From contig NZ_FNAE01000005.1 of the NCBI RefSeq assembly GCF_900101755.1, positions 186,001 to 250,000 of the forward strand: a stretch of 64,000 nt of DNA. Reading direction: 5' to 3'. The stretch comes from Ectopseudomonas alcaliphila. GTDB lineage: Bacteria; Pseudomonadota; Gammaproteobacteria; Pseudomonadales; Pseudomonadaceae. Of this stretch, positions 36,650-45,730 are shown piece by piece; position 1 is the first letter of the stretch; each line of letters begins with the position of its first letter. The notes below the pieces were generated by a model. That model did not search any database. It saw nothing but the letters and a program-made list of their open reading frames with translations, and was not told the DNA's origin. A program made the position numbers and the translations under genes.

Positions 36650-37390
36650 ATGCGAGACCCCATGCTCCGAGCCCTTACCCGCCGCCTGCTGAAACTGCTG
36701 CTCTGGCTGATCCTGGCCAGCGCGCTGCTGGTGCTTGCCCTGCGCTGGGTGCCGCCACCCGGCACGGCGCTGATGATCGAGCGCAAGATCGAATCCTGGG
36801 GCAGCGAACAGCCCATTGAACTGAAGCGTCAGTGGCGTCCGTGGAACGAGCTGCCGGATCACCTGAAGATGGCGGTGATCGCCGCTGAAGACCAGAAATT
36901 CGCCGAGCACTGGGGGTTCGATGTCGGCGCGATTCAGGCGGCGCTGGCGCACAACCAGAGCGGCGGTTCGCTGAGGGGCGCTAGCACCCTTAGCCAGCAG
37001 GTGGCCAAGAACCTGTTTCTCTGGTCCGGACGCAGCTGGCTGCGCAAGGGGCTAGAAGCCTGGTTCACCGCACTGATCGAGCTGCTCTGGTCGAAGGAGC
37101 GCATCCTCGAGGTCTATCTCAACAGCGTTGAATGGGGCGATGGCATCTTTGGCGCCGAAGCCGCCGCACAACACCATTTTGGCGTCGGCGCGCCCTATCT
37201 AAATCGTCAGCAGGCCAGCCAGCTGGCTGCGGTGCTACCCAACCCGCTGCGCTGGAGCGCCGGCCGGCCGGACGCCTATGTCAATCGCCGCGCCGCCTGG
37301 ATTCGTCAGCAGATGACGCAGCTGGGTGGCAGTCACTACCTCAATCAACTCAAGCCGCAGCGCCCCGATTGGTGGCCGCGCTGGCTGTAA
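36650..37390 (+). CDS. mtgA: Monofunctional peptidoglycan glycosyltransferase MtgA
   Basis: 246 aa GT51 enzyme that polymerises lipid II glycan strands. One N-terminal membrane helix (LLKLLLWLILASALLVLAL), catalytic motif AAEDQKFAEHWGFD (catalytic Glu), RGASTLSQQVAKNLFLW, ELLWSKERILEVYLNSVEWG, and FGAEAAAQHHF. No transpeptidase domain, hence monofunctional. ATG 36662 (MLRALTRRLL) is an alternative start 12 bases in. Confidence 0.95.
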   Translation: MRDPMLRALTRRLLKLLLWLILASALLVLALRWVPPPGTALMIERKIESWGSEQPIELKRQWRPWNELPDHLKMAVIAAEDQKFAEHWGFDVGAIQAALAHNQSGGSLRGASTLSQQVAKNLFLWSGRSWLRKGLEAWFTALIELLWSKERILEVYLNSVEWGDGIFGAEAAAQHHFGVGAPYLNRQQASQLAAVLPNPLRWSAGRPDAYVNRRAAWIRQQMTQLGGSHYLNQLKPQRPDWWPRWL

Positions 37391-37391
37391 G

Positions 37392-38003
37392 CTAGCGGGT
37401 AGCGCGAAAAGCCTTGCGCGGAACGGCGTGCAAAAGCTGGACCTCGTCGCCCTGCAGATGCACAGTCAGCCCCCATTGTGGATAGACCCAGGCCTGGCCT
37501 TCGGCCAGCTCCAACGTCAAGCGTGGCTGCCCGAGACTCGCAGCCAGGCGGTCGCTGACCAGCGCTTGCGGGGCTCTCAGATTGAGGCTGACGATGGAAA
37601 AGCCAGCCATCTGATCGACCAGTGATTGACCAAGGGCCAACTCGGTACCACCGGCCTGGAGGCCCTGCGCCGCCATCAGACCGTCGCGCTGCTCAAGGCT
37701 CAACCTCAGCTCCGCCTCGAGCAACCAGCCGCCCTCTTCCCCGTCGAGCGACGCACGATAGAAAAGCCGTGCGCCGTCCAGGCGCGGCGCCAGCCACAGC
37801 TCGCCTGGCGCCAACGCCTGTACCTCACGCAGCGTCAGCTCGTCTTCGGCCAACGGCTGCAACAGCGTATCGCGCCATTGCTGCAGATTGGCCAGCGGAT
37901 GCACCTCACCACTGCGCATCAGCCAGGCGCCCCAGGCGAAAAACAGCACGGCCACGGCCACGAACACCAGCAGGTGCTGCGCTTTGAGAGGGATCTTGTT
38001 CAA
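37392..38003 (-). CDS. Hypothetical membrane-anchored protein (rpoH-mtgA interval)
   Basis: 203 aa with one N-terminal helix (LLVFVAVAVLFFAWGAWLM) and an otherwise soluble, Leu/Glu/Gln-rich periplasmic part with no motif I recognise (ALAPGELWLAPRLDGARLFY). I chose TTG 38003 because GGAG precedes it; TTG 38024 is possible but lies in the rpoH terminator. A conserved hypothetical gene stands at this place in P. aeruginosa as I recall. Convergent with mtgA, whose stop is 1 base from its own stop. Function unknown. Confidence 0.75.
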   Translation of the reverse strand: MNKIPLKAQHLLVFVAVAVLFFAWGAWLMRSGEVHPLANLQQWRDTLLQPLAEDELTLREVQALAPGELWLAPRLDGARLFYRASLDGEEGGWLLEAELRLSLEQRDGLMAAQGLQAGGTELALGQSLVDQMAGFSIVSLNLRAPQALVSDRLAASLGQPRLTLELAEGQAWVYPQWGLTVHLQGDEVQLLHAVPRKAFRATR

Positions 38004-38022
38004 GGCAATTGCTCCAGACAGC

Positions 38023-38049
38023 AAAAAGCCGCACCAGGGTGCGGCTTTT
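38023..38049 (-). terminator. rpoH terminator
   Basis: AAAAGCCGCACC-CTG-GTGCGGCTTTTT on the minus strand: a 12-bp stem with A/T flanks, 17 bases after the rpoH stop. Confidence 0.88.
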
Positions 38050-38065
38050 CGGGGTAACGGCAGGC

Positions 38066-38920
38066 TCAGGCGGCAATACAGCCCTTGAGCTTGTTCATCG
38101 CATTCTTCTCGAGCTGACGAATACGCTCGGCCGACACGTTGTACTTGGCGGCCAGGTCATGCAGCGTCGCCTTTTCCTCGGCCAGCCAGCGCTGGTAGAG
38201 AATATCGCGGCTGCGCTCGTCCAGGCTTTCCAGCGCTTCGTGCAGGTTGCTGCTGGAACTGTCGCTCCAGTCGGCATCTTCGAGCTGGCGAGCCGGGTCG
38301 TAGCGGTGGTCTTCCAGGTAATGCGCCGGCGACTGGAAGGCGCTGTCGTCGTCGGCATCGGCTGCCGGATCGAAGGCCATGTCCTGGCCGGTCAGGCGAC
38401 TTTCCATCTCGCGCACTTCGTGCGGCTCAACGCCCAGGCTTGCGGCCACGGCGGTGACTTCATCGTTGTTCAGCCAGGCCAGACGCTTCTTCTGGCTGCG
38501 CAGGTTGAAGAACAGTTTGCGCTGCGCCTTGGTAGTAGCCACTTTGACGATGCGCCAGTTCTTCAGGATGAACTCGTGGATTTCCGCACGAATCCAGTGC
38601 ACGGCGAAGGACACCAGACGCACACCCATTTCCGGGTTGAAGCGCTTGACCGCCTTCATCAGACCGACGTTGCCTTCCTGGATCAGGTCGGCCTGGGCCA
38701 GACCATAACCGGAGTAGCTGCGAGCGATATGCACCACGAAACGCAGGTGAGCCAGCACCATCTGGCGGGCGGCCTCGAGATCCTGCTGGTAGTAGAGATT
38801 TTCGGCCAGTTCACGCTCCTGCTCGGGCGTCAGCAGCGGAATGCTGTTGACCGCATGCACGTACGCTTCCAGGTTGGCGCCCGGAACCAGAGCATGAACA
38901 GGTTGCAAGGAAGTGGACAT
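38066..38920 (-). CDS. rpoH: RNA polymerase heat-shock sigma factor RpoH (sigma-32)
   Basis: 284 aa. Region 2: [21 protein letters not shown] stretch ([20 protein letters not shown]), [40 protein letters not shown]; RpoH box [14 protein letters not shown]; region 4 helix-turn-helix [24 protein letters not shown] chose ATG 38920 ([10 protein letters not shown]), after CGGAGGA; a longer frame adds 33 residues through the promoter. Followed by a terminator; upstream is ftsX on the same strand, but rpoH has its own promoter (below). Confidence 0.97.
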   Translation of the reverse strand: MSTSLQPVHALVPGANLEAYVHAVNSIPLLTPEQERELAENLYYQQDLEAARQMVLAHLRFVVHIARSYSGYGLAQADLIQEGNVGLMKAVKRFNPEMGVRLVSFAVHWIRAEIHEFILKNWRIVKVATTKAQRKLFFNLRSQKKRLAWLNNDEVTAVAASLGVEPHEVREMESRLTGQDMAFDPAADADDDSAFQSPAHYLEDHRYDPARQLEDADWSDSSSSNLHEALESLDERSRDILYQRWLAEEKATLHDLAAKYNVSAERIRQLEKNAMNKLKGCIAA

Positions 38921-38966
38921 TCGAATCCTCCGATTCACGAAACTCGTGCAGTGTAGCACTGCGCTA

Positions 38967-38993
38967 TCTGATGCAGGGCCTGTGGATAAGTTC
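38967..38993 (-). promoter_or_regulatory. Sigma-E/AlgU-type promoter of rpoH
   Basis: On the minus strand GGAACTT (core GAACTT, 38993-38988) is followed by a 16-base spacer and TCAGA (38971-38967), matching the AlgU/sigma-E consensus GAACTT-N16/17-TCTGA with one change. The start would fall near 38960, ~40 bases before the rpoH ATG. P. aeruginosa rpoH is known to have an AlgU-dependent promoter. Confidence 0.75.
38981..38989 (-). promoter_or_regulatory. DnaA box inside the rpoH promoter
   Basis: TTATCCACA (minus strand) is the exact consensus DnaA box and lies between, and slightly over, the -35 and spacer of the sigma-E-type promoter. E. coli rpoH is repressed by DnaA at such boxes. Confidence 0.6.
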
Positions 38994-39063
38994 CCTGTCA
39001 GATAGTCAATATCAACCAAAACAATGACTTGTCAGCTTGCGTTCAGCCTCGCCGAACAGCGCC

Positions 39064-40080
39064 CTAGCGGGGTGCAAGTTCGTTCAGGTGACGCGCCACC
39101 GCCAGCCAGGCGCCAATATAGCCCAACAGCACGGCGCCGAGCAGCAGCGAAAAACCGTCGGAAGAAGGTACGCCACCCAACGCGAAATCGCTACCGTAAA
39201 GGCCGGCCAAACGTACTACAGCATCGTTCAGCCAATCCAGCCCGAAGGCCAGCAGCAGCCAGGCGAAGATACCCGCACCGAAGCCGTACAACGCACCCAT
39301 ATAAAGGAAGGGACGGCGTACGTAGCCATCGGTTCCCCCCACCAGCTTGATCACCTCGATCTCGGCGCGGCGGTTCTCGATGTGCAGGCGGATGGTGTTA
39401 CCGATCACCAGCAGCAGCGCCAGGATCAGCAGCAGGCTGAGGCCGAAGACGAAACGATCGCCCAGCTTGAGGATCGCGGTCAGGCGCTCGACCCAGACCA
39501 GATCGAGCTGCGCCTGCTCCACTTTCGGCAACTCTGCCAGGCGCTGGCGCAGAGCTTCGAGCTTGGACTTGTCGACCTCCTTCGGCGTCACCAGGACCAC
39601 GCCCGGCAGCGGATTCTCCGGCAGTTCCTTCAGCGCCTGGCCCAGGCCAGACAACTGCTGGAACTCTTCCAGCGCCTGCTCGCGGCTGATCCACTCGGCG
39701 TCGGAGACGTCATCCATCGCCGCGATATGCTCGCGCAGCGCCTGGCCGTCACGTTCGCCAGCGGACATGTCGAGGAACAGGGAAATCTGCGCCGCGCGCT
39801 GCCAGGAGCCGCCGAGTTTCTCGACGTTGTCCAGCAGCAGCGACAGGCCCATGGGCAGGCTCAGCGCCACGGCCATCACCAGGCAGGTGAAGAAGCTGCC
39901 AATGGGCTGACGTGCCAGGCGGCGCAGGCTGTCGACCAGGCTGGCGCGGTGGCTTTCCAGCCAGGCGTTGAGCAGGGTACGAAAATCCGGTTCGTCAGCC
40001 GGGCCGTCGACCACCTTGTTGCGCGGCGCCGCGCCGACACGTTCGGCCGGTTGCGGCGTGGGCATCTTCGAAGCGCTCAT
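39064..40080 (-). CDS. ftsX: Cell division protein FtsX
   Basis: 338 aa permease-like partner of FtsE that activates septal peptidoglycan amidases through the periplasm. Cytoplasmic N-terminus (~1-55), TM1 (PIGSFFTCLVMAVALSLPMG), large periplasmic loop, then three helices in the C-terminal FtsX domain (FVFGLSLLLILALLLVIGNT, LYGFGAGIFAWLLLAFGLDW, LLLGAVLLGYIGAWLAVA). Overlaps ftsE by one base (ATGA-type junction at 40080). Confidence 0.95.
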   Translation of the reverse strand: MSASKMPTPQPAERVGAAPRNKVVDGPADEPDFRTLLNAWLESHRASLVDSLRRLARQPIGSFFTCLVMAVALSLPMGLSLLLDNVEKLGGSWQRAAQISLFLDMSAGERDGQALREHIAAMDDVSDAEWISREQALEEFQQLSGLGQALKELPENPLPGVVLVTPKEVDKSKLEALRQRLAELPKVEQAQLDLVWVERLTAILKLGDRFVFGLSLLLILALLLVIGNTIRLHIENRRAEIEVIKLVGGTDGYVRRPFLYMGALYGFGAGIFAWLLLAFGLDWLNDAVVRLAGLYGSDFALGGVPSSDGFSLLLGAVLLGYIGAWLAVARHLNELAPR

Positions 40081-40748
40081 CAGGCTGCCTCCCCATCACC
40101 GATCAGGCGACCGCGTTGCAGGGTCAGCATGCGCTGGCGCATGCGCGCGATCAGCGCCAGATCGTGGCTGGCGATCAGCACCGTGGTACCCAGCTGGTTG
40201 ATGTCTTCGAACACCCCCATGATCTCGGCGGCCAGGCGCGGGTCGAGGTTACCGGTGGGCTCGTCCGCCAGCAGCAGGGCCGGCCGGTGAACGATGGCGC
40301 GGGCGATACCGACGCGCTGTTGCTGACCGGTGGACAGGTCGCCAGGCGACTGCGCCGCCTTGTCGCTGAGGCTGACGCGCTCCAGTGCGGCACCAACGCG
40401 TTTGCCGATTTCCGGCTTGGACAGGCCGAGAATCTGCAGCGGCAGGGCGACGTTGTCATATACGGTGCGGTCAAACAGCAGCTGATGGTTCTGGAACACC
40501 ACACCAATCTGCCGGCGCAGGAAGGGGATCTGCGCATTGGTGATGGTCGACAGGTCCTGCCCGGCCAGCAGCAATTTGCCGCTGGTGGGCCGCTCCATCG
40601 CCAGCAGCAGACGCAGCAGTGTGCTCTTGCCGGCGCCCGAGTGACCGGTGACGAAAAGGAATTCGCCGGGGCGAACGCGGAAACTCAGTTCGTGCAGCCC
40701 GACATGGCCATTGGGGTATCGCTTGGCGACCTGCTCGAATCGGATCAT
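40080..40748 (-). CDS. ftsE: Cell division ATP-binding protein FtsE
   Basis: 222 aa ABC ATPase: Walker A GHSGAGKSTLL, Q-loop FQNHQLL, signature PGDLSTGQQQRVGIARAI (LSTGQ, a variant of LSGGQ), Walker B LLLADEPTG, H-loop ASHD. Works with FtsX at the septum. Starts within the end of ftsY (4-base overlap). Confidence 0.97.
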   Translation of the reverse strand: MIRFEQVAKRYPNGHVGLHELSFRVRPGEFLFVTGHSGAGKSTLLRLLLAMERPTSGKLLLAGQDLSTITNAQIPFLRRQIGVVFQNHQLLFDRTVYDNVALPLQILGLSKPEIGKRVGAALERVSLSDKAAQSPGDLSTGQQQRVGIARAIVHRPALLLADEPTGNLDPRLAAEIMGVFEDINQLGTTVLIASHDLALIARMRQRMLTLQRGRLIGDGEAA

Positions 40749-42079
40749 CCGCGCTCACGCTCCTCGAAGAGTGCCTGGACGAAGGCCTGCGCCTCGAACG
40801 GGCGCAGGTCATCGATGCCCTCACCCACGCCGATGTAGCGAATCGGCAGGCCGAACTGCTTGGCCAGGGCGAAGATGACGCCGCCCTTGGCGGTGCCGTC
40901 GAGCTTGGTCAGCGCCAGGCCGGTGAGGTTCACGGTCTGATTGAACTGCTTGGCCTGGTTGATGGCGTTCTGTCCGGTGCCGGCATCGAGTACCAGCAGC
41001 ACTTCGTGCGGCGCAGTGTCGTCCAGCTTGCCGATCACGCGACGGACCTTCTTCAGCTCTTCCATCAGGTTGTCTTTGGTGTGCAGGCGCCCGGCGGTGT
41101 CGGCGATCAGCACGTCGATACCACGCGACTTGGCAGCCTGCACCGCATCGAAGATCACCGATGCCGAATCGGCGCCGGTGTGCTGAGCGATCACTGCGAT
41201 GTTGTTGCGCTCGCCCCACACCTGCAGTTGCTCCACCGCAGCGGCGCGGAAGGTGTCGCCGGCGGCAAGCATGACCTTCTTGCCTTCGAGTTGCAGCTTC
41301 TTGGCCAGCTTGCCGATGGTGGTGGTCTTGCCCACGCCATTCACGCCCACGACCAGAATCACATAGGGCTGTTTGCCGCTGTCGATGACCAGCGGTTGCT
41401 CGACCGGCTTGAGCAGAGTCACCAGCTCTTCCTGCAGTGCCTTGTACAGCGCGCCGCTGTCGGCCAGCTCCTTGCGCGCCACGCGCTTGGTCAGGTTGCC
41501 GATGATGGCAGTGGTCGCTTCGACACCAACGTCGGCGGTAAGCAGGCGGGTTTCCAGGTCGTCGAGCAGGTCATCGTCGATGGCCTTCTTGCCGAGAAAC
41601 AGGCTGGCCATGCCTTCGCCCAGACTGGCGCTGGTCTTGGACAGACCTTGCTTGAGGCGGGCGAAGAAGCTTGGTTTTTCCTGAGTGACCGGCGCAGCGG
41701 CGGCAGCCGTTGGCGCAACTACGGGCAGGGCTTCGGCGACAGGCTCTGGCACCACCGGCGGCTGTTCAACGACAACAGCAGCGGCGCCCGGGGGTTCGGC
41801 AACCAGCGGCTCAGGCTGTGGCGCCGGAGCAGGCGTGATCTCAGCCACTTCAGGCTCGGCTGCCGGCAAGGCTTCGGGTGCGGGCTCAGGCGTCGACGGC
41901 TCGGCAGGTATCTGAGCAGACTCCGGCTGTTCGACGGGCGCGGGCTGTGCCGGCTCGACAGCGGTCTCTGCGGGCTTCTTGCGCCACCAACTGAACAGGG
42001 ATTTCTTTTCTTCGGTCACAGGCGGGTTCTGCGCGCCAGCCTCGGCCGGCGACTTCTTGTCGTCATTGGAACCAAACAT
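40745..42079 (-). CDS. ftsY: Signal recognition particle receptor FtsY
   Basis: 444 aa SRP receptor GTPase that docks ribosome-SRP complexes at the membrane. Long acidic Pro/Ala/Glu-rich A domain (~1-140), then NG domain: GVNGVGKTTTIGKLA (P-loop), DTAGRLHTKDNLMEEL, LTKLDGTAKGG, VGEGIDDLRPF. I chose ATG 42079 (MFGSNDDKKSP), the family N-terminus, over a start six residues upstream. First gene of ftsY-ftsE-ftsX. Confidence 0.96.
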   Translation of the reverse strand: MFGSNDDKKSPAEAGAQNPPVTEEKKSLFSWWRKKPAETAVEPAQPAPVEQPESAQIPAEPSTPEPAPEALPAAEPEVAEITPAPAPQPEPLVAEPPGAAAVVVEQPPVVPEPVAEALPVVAPTAAAAAPVTQEKPSFFARLKQGLSKTSASLGEGMASLFLGKKAIDDDLLDDLETRLLTADVGVEATTAIIGNLTKRVARKELADSGALYKALQEELVTLLKPVEQPLVIDSGKQPYVILVVGVNGVGKTTTIGKLAKKLQLEGKKVMLAAGDTFRAAAVEQLQVWGERNNIAVIAQHTGADSASVIFDAVQAAKSRGIDVLIADTAGRLHTKDNLMEELKKVRRVIGKLDDTAPHEVLLVLDAGTGQNAINQAKQFNQTVNLTGLALTKLDGTAKGGVIFALAKQFGLPIRYIGVGEGIDDLRPFEAQAFVQALFEERERG

Positions 42080-42221
42080 GGGTCGCTTGCATCTCAAGGG
42101 AGCGTTCGCTTACGGGCTGCAAAGCCTTGCCGCGCCGCCCCGGAAAAGGATGGGGTATCCTAGCACCTCTTCGCCCGTCGGCGGTACGACCGCCCAGGCT
42201 ATCCGACAGGTCAGACTTTTG

Positions 42222-43589
42222 ATGAATGCCATTGCCCGCCGTTCCCTCGGCCTGCTGTTCGGCGCACTCTGCGTGCCACTCGCAGCCTTCGCTTCTCCCG
42301 CTCAACCCACCCACGAATTCAAACTGGACAACGGCCTCAAGGTCATCGTCCGTGAGGATCACCGCGCCCCTGTGGTGGTCTCGCAGATCTGGTACAAGGT
42401 CGGCTCCAGCTACGAGACGCCCGGCTCCACCGGCCTGTCCCACGCACTGGAACACATGATGTTCAAGGGCAGTCGCAAGTTCGGCCCCGGCGAAGCCTCG
42501 CGCATCCTGCGTGAACTGGGCGCCGAGGAGAACGCCTTCACCAGCGACGACTACACCGCCTACTACCAGGTACTGGCCAGCGACCGCCTCGGCGTGGCCC
42601 TGGAACTGGAGGCCGACCGCCTCGCCAGTCTGCAACTGCCGGCTGCCGAGTTCGACAAGGAAATCGAGGTGATCAAGGAGGAGCGACGCCTGCGCACCGA
42701 CGACCGCCCGTCCTCGCTGGCCTATGAGCGCTTCAAGGCCATGGCCTACCCGGCCAGCGGCTACAGCATCCCCACCATCGGCTGGATGGCCGACCTCGAC
42801 CGCATGCACATCGACGAACTGCGCGCCTGGTACCAGAAGTGGTACGCACCGAACAACGCCACCCTGGTGGTGGTCGGTGACGTGACCGTGGATGAGGTCA
42901 AGAACCAGGTGCAGCGCTACTTCGGCGATATCCCGCAGCGTCAGCTACCCACCGCCAAGCTGCCACTGGAACTGGCCGCGCCGGGCGAACGCCGCACCAC
43001 GCTGTACCTCAAGACGCAGCTGCCGAGCCTGATCATGGGCTTCAACGTGCCGGGCCTGGCTACCAGCGAAACGCCGCGTCAGGTCTATGCCCTGCGCCTG
43101 GCAGCCGCCCTGCTCGACGGCGGCTACAGCGCGCGTTTGTCGACTCGCCTTGAGCGTGGCGAAGAGCTCGTTTCCGGCGCCAGCGCCTGGTACAACGCCT
43201 TCACCCGCGGTGACAGCCTGTTCATCCTCTCGGCCACGCCCAACGTGCAGAAGGGCAAGACCCTGGAGCAGGCAGAAGCCGGCCTGTGGCGCGAACTGGA
43301 AGAACTGAAGAAAGCCCCGCCGTCCGCCGCCGAACTGGCGCGCGTACGCGCCCAGGTCATCGCCGGCCTGGTGTTCGAGCGCGACTCGATCACCAGCCAG
43401 GCCACCAGCATCGGTCAACTGGAAACCGTCGGCCTGTCCTGGCAACTGATCGACCAGGAACTGGCCGAGCTGGAGGCCGTGACCCCGGCCGACATCCAGC
43501 AGGCCGCACGCACCTTCTTCGCCCGCGACCGCCTGAGCGTCGCCCACGTACTGCCCGAAGAGTCCCGCAATGAGGAGTCCCGCCCATGA
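42222..43589 (+). CDS. M16 family zinc peptidase (active subunit)
   Basis: 455 aa periplasmic insulinase-like peptidase with signal peptide (MNAIARRSLGLLFGALCVPLAAFAS). Zinc motif HALEH (HxxEH) in GLSHALEHMMFKGSRKFGPGE, with the downstream Glu in FDKEIEVIKEERR. The C-terminal half is the inactive repeat. Overlaps the next M16 gene by 4 bases, suggesting a heterodimeric protease like mitochondrial processing peptidase. ATG 42222 chosen for the signal peptide. Confidence 0.93.
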   Translation: MNAIARRSLGLLFGALCVPLAAFASPAQPTHEFKLDNGLKVIVREDHRAPVVVSQIWYKVGSSYETPGSTGLSHALEHMMFKGSRKFGPGEASRILRELGAEENAFTSDDYTAYYQVLASDRLGVALELEADRLASLQLPAAEFDKEIEVIKEERRLRTDDRPSSLAYERFKAMAYPASGYSIPTIGWMADLDRMHIDELRAWYQKWYAPNNATLVVVGDVTVDEVKNQVQRYFGDIPQRQLPTAKLPLELAAPGERRTTLYLKTQLPSLIMGFNVPGLATSETPRQVYALRLAAALLDGGYSARLSTRLERGEELVSGASAWYNAFTRGDSLFILSATPNVQKGKTLEQAEAGLWRELEELKKAPPSAAELARVRAQVIAGLVFERDSITSQATSIGQLETVGLSWQLIDQELAELEAVTPADIQQAARTFFARDRLSVAHVLPEESRNEESRP

Positions 43590-45046
43590 AGACTGAGCAA
43601 CGCCGCCTGGGCCTGCTCGGCCTGATCCTGTCCAGCGCCCTGGTACTGGGGGCCTGCGCCAACCTGTCCGACAGCGCCGTGACGGGCGATGCCGCCAAAC
43701 TGCAGTCGCTGGCTGCGCTCGACGGCAAGGCGCCATTGCGCCGCACCCTGGATATCCAGACCTGGCAGACCGCGCAAGGCGCCAAGGTGCTGTTCGTCGA
43801 AGCGCACGAGCTGCCGATGTTCGACCTGCGCCTGACCTTCGCCGCCGGCAGCAGCCAGGATGGCGACGTGCCGGGCCTGGCCACCCTGACCAACGCCATG
43901 CTCAACGAAGGCGTGCCAGGCAAGGATGTTGGCGCCATCGCCGCAGGCTTCGAGGGCCTCGGCGCCGAGTTCGGCAATGGCGCCTACCGCGACATGGCCG
44001 TGGCCAGCCTGCGCAGCCTCAGCGCACAGGAGCAGCGCGAGCCGGCACTGGCCCTGTTCGCCGATGTGCTGGGCAAGCCCACCTTCCCTGCCGACTCGCT
44101 GGCGCGGATCAAGAACCAGCTGCTGGCCGGCTTCGAGTTCCAGAAGCAGAACCCCGGCAAGCTGGCCAGCCTCGAATTGTTCGAGCGCCTGTACGGCCAG
44201 CACCCCTACGCTCACCCGAGCGACGGCACCGCGCAGTCGATCCCGGCCATCAGCCGTCAGCAACTGCAGGCCTTCCATGCGCGCGCCTATGCGGCCGGCA
44301 ATGCGGTGATCGCGCTGGTCGGCGACCTCTCACGTGCCGAGGCAGAGGCCATCGCCAACCAGGTATCCGCAGCCCTGCCGCAAGGCCCTGCGCTGGCGAA
44401 GATCGCCCAGCCGCAAGCGCCCAAGCCGGGCGTCAGCCATATCGAGTATCCGTCCAACCAGACCCACCTGATGATCGCCCAGCTCGGCATCGACCGCCGC
44501 GACCCGGACTATGCCGCGCTGTATCTGGGAAACCAGATCTTCGGTGGCGGCGGCTTCGGCACCCGTCTGATGAGCGAAGTGCGCGAGAAGCGTGGCCTGA
44601 CCTACGGCGTCTACTCCGGTTTCAGCGCCATGCAGGCGCGCGGCCCGTTCATGATCAACCTGCAGACCCGCGCCGAGCTGAGCGCAGGCACCCTGACGCT
44701 GGTCAAGCAACTGCTCGCCGACTACCTGCGTGAAGGTCCCACCCAGCAAGAGCTGGACAACGCCAAGCGCGAGCTGGCCGGCAGCTTCCCACTGTCCACC
44801 GCGAGCAATGCCGCCATCGTCGGCCAGTTGGCGTCGATGGGCTTCTACGATCTGCCGCTGAGTTATCTGGACGACTTCATGCGTGACGTGCAAAGCCTGA
44901 GCACCGAACAAGTGAAAGCGGCGATGGCCAAACACCTCGACCCCGAGGCGCTGGTGGTGGTAACCGCCGGCCCGACGGTAGCGCAGAAGGAACTGCCGCC
45001 GCCCACCGACCGACCGGCCGAGCTGCCCAGCGCGGTGCCGCACTGA
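43586..45046 (+). CDS. M16 family peptidase-like lipoprotein (inactive partner)
   Basis: 486 aa. Signal peptide with a lipobox LGAC (Cys ~24), so probably an outer-membrane lipoprotein. The M16 fold is clear (LRLTFAAGSSQDGDVPGLATLTNAMLNEG), but where HxxEH would be it reads LATLTNAM, so it cannot bind zinc that way. The C-terminal domain keeps the glycine loop FGGGGFGTRLMSEVREKRGLTYGVYSGF. Likely substrate-gating partner of the preceding subunit. Overlaps rsmD by 1 base. Confidence 0.93.
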   Translation: MKTEQRRLGLLGLILSSALVLGACANLSDSAVTGDAAKLQSLAALDGKAPLRRTLDIQTWQTAQGAKVLFVEAHELPMFDLRLTFAAGSSQDGDVPGLATLTNAMLNEGVPGKDVGAIAAGFEGLGAEFGNGAYRDMAVASLRSLSAQEQREPALALFADVLGKPTFPADSLARIKNQLLAGFEFQKQNPGKLASLELFERLYGQHPYAHPSDGTAQSIPAISRQQLQAFHARAYAAGNAVIALVGDLSRAEAEAIANQVSAALPQGPALAKIAQPQAPKPGVSHIEYPSNQTHLMIAQLGIDRRDPDYAALYLGNQIFGGGGFGTRLMSEVREKRGLTYGVYSGFSAMQARGPFMINLQTRAELSAGTLTLVKQLLADYLREGPTQQELDNAKRELAGSFPLSTASNAAIVGQLASMGFYDLPLSYLDDFMRDVQSLSTEQVKAAMAKHLDPEALVVVTAGPTVAQKELPPPTDRPAELPSAVPH

Positions 45047-45663
45047 TGCGTGGTCGCACACCACCAAAACCGGCCGCCAAGGCTCACGGCGGCCAGGGTC
45101 AGTTGCGCATCATCGGCGGGCAGTGGCGTTCGCGGCGCTTCACCTTCCCCGACGGGCCGGGCCTGCGCCCGACCCCGGACCGGGTGCGTGAAACGCTGTT
45201 CAACTGGCTGGCCCCTCACGTCGAGGGCGCCCATGTGCTCGACCCCTTCGCCGGCAGCGGTGCGCTGCTGCTCGAAGCCCTGTCGCGCGGTGCCGCCAGC
45301 GGTCTGGCCTGCGACCTCAACCCGGCCTCGGTGAACGCCTTGCGCGGCCACCTGGCGACGCTGCAGTGCAGCACTGGCGAGATTCAGCTGGGCGACGCCC
45401 TGCAACTACTGACGCGTCCGGCGCCGCGTCGCTTCGATATCGTTCTGCTCGACCCGCCGTTCCACAAGGATCTGCTGCAAGACGCCTGCAACCTGCTGGA
45501 AGCGCAGGGCTGGCTGGCCGACGACGCCTGGGTCTATACGGAAAGCGAAACCGCGCCCTCGACCCTCGGCCTGCCCGGCAACTGGCGCCTGCACCGTGAA
45601 AAGCACACCGGCCAGGTGCATTACGCGCTGTGGCAAAGAAGTTCGTCGCAGGAGCCAACGTAG
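45046..45663 (+). CDS. rsmD: 16S rRNA (guanine966-N2)-methyltransferase RsmD
   Basis: 205 aa SAM methyltransferase acting on 16S rRNA G966. RIIGGQWRSRRFTFP, RPTPDRVRETLFNWL, VLDPFAGSGALLLEALSRGA (motif I) and the catalytic LLDPPF (NPPF-type motif IV). The first ~20 residues are basic (PPKPAAKAHGG). Start overlaps the upstream stop (TGATG). Confidence 0.95.
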   Translation: MRGRTPPKPAAKAHGGQGQLRIIGGQWRSRRFTFPDGPGLRPTPDRVRETLFNWLAPHVEGAHVLDPFAGSGALLLEALSRGAASGLACDLNPASVNALRGHLATLQCSTGEIQLGDALQLLTRPAPRRFDIVLLDPPFHKDLLQDACNLLEAQGWLADDAWVYTESETAPSTLGLPGNWRLHREKHTGQVHYALWQRSSSQEPT

Positions 45664-45710
45664 CCCGGATGCAATCCGGGAGCGCTGTCCCTGGATTTCA
45701 TCCAGGCTAC
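45660..45710. repeat. REP pair (REPIN), CCCGGAT family
   Basis: GTAGCCCGGATGCAATCCGGG and CCTGGATTTCATCCAGGCTAC face each other around a few bases, starting in the rsmD stop codon region. The right copy shows compensatory changes (CCGGAT to CTGGAT with ATCCAG). Confidence 0.75.
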
Positions 45711-45730
45711 GTTTTGGATAGACCATACCC

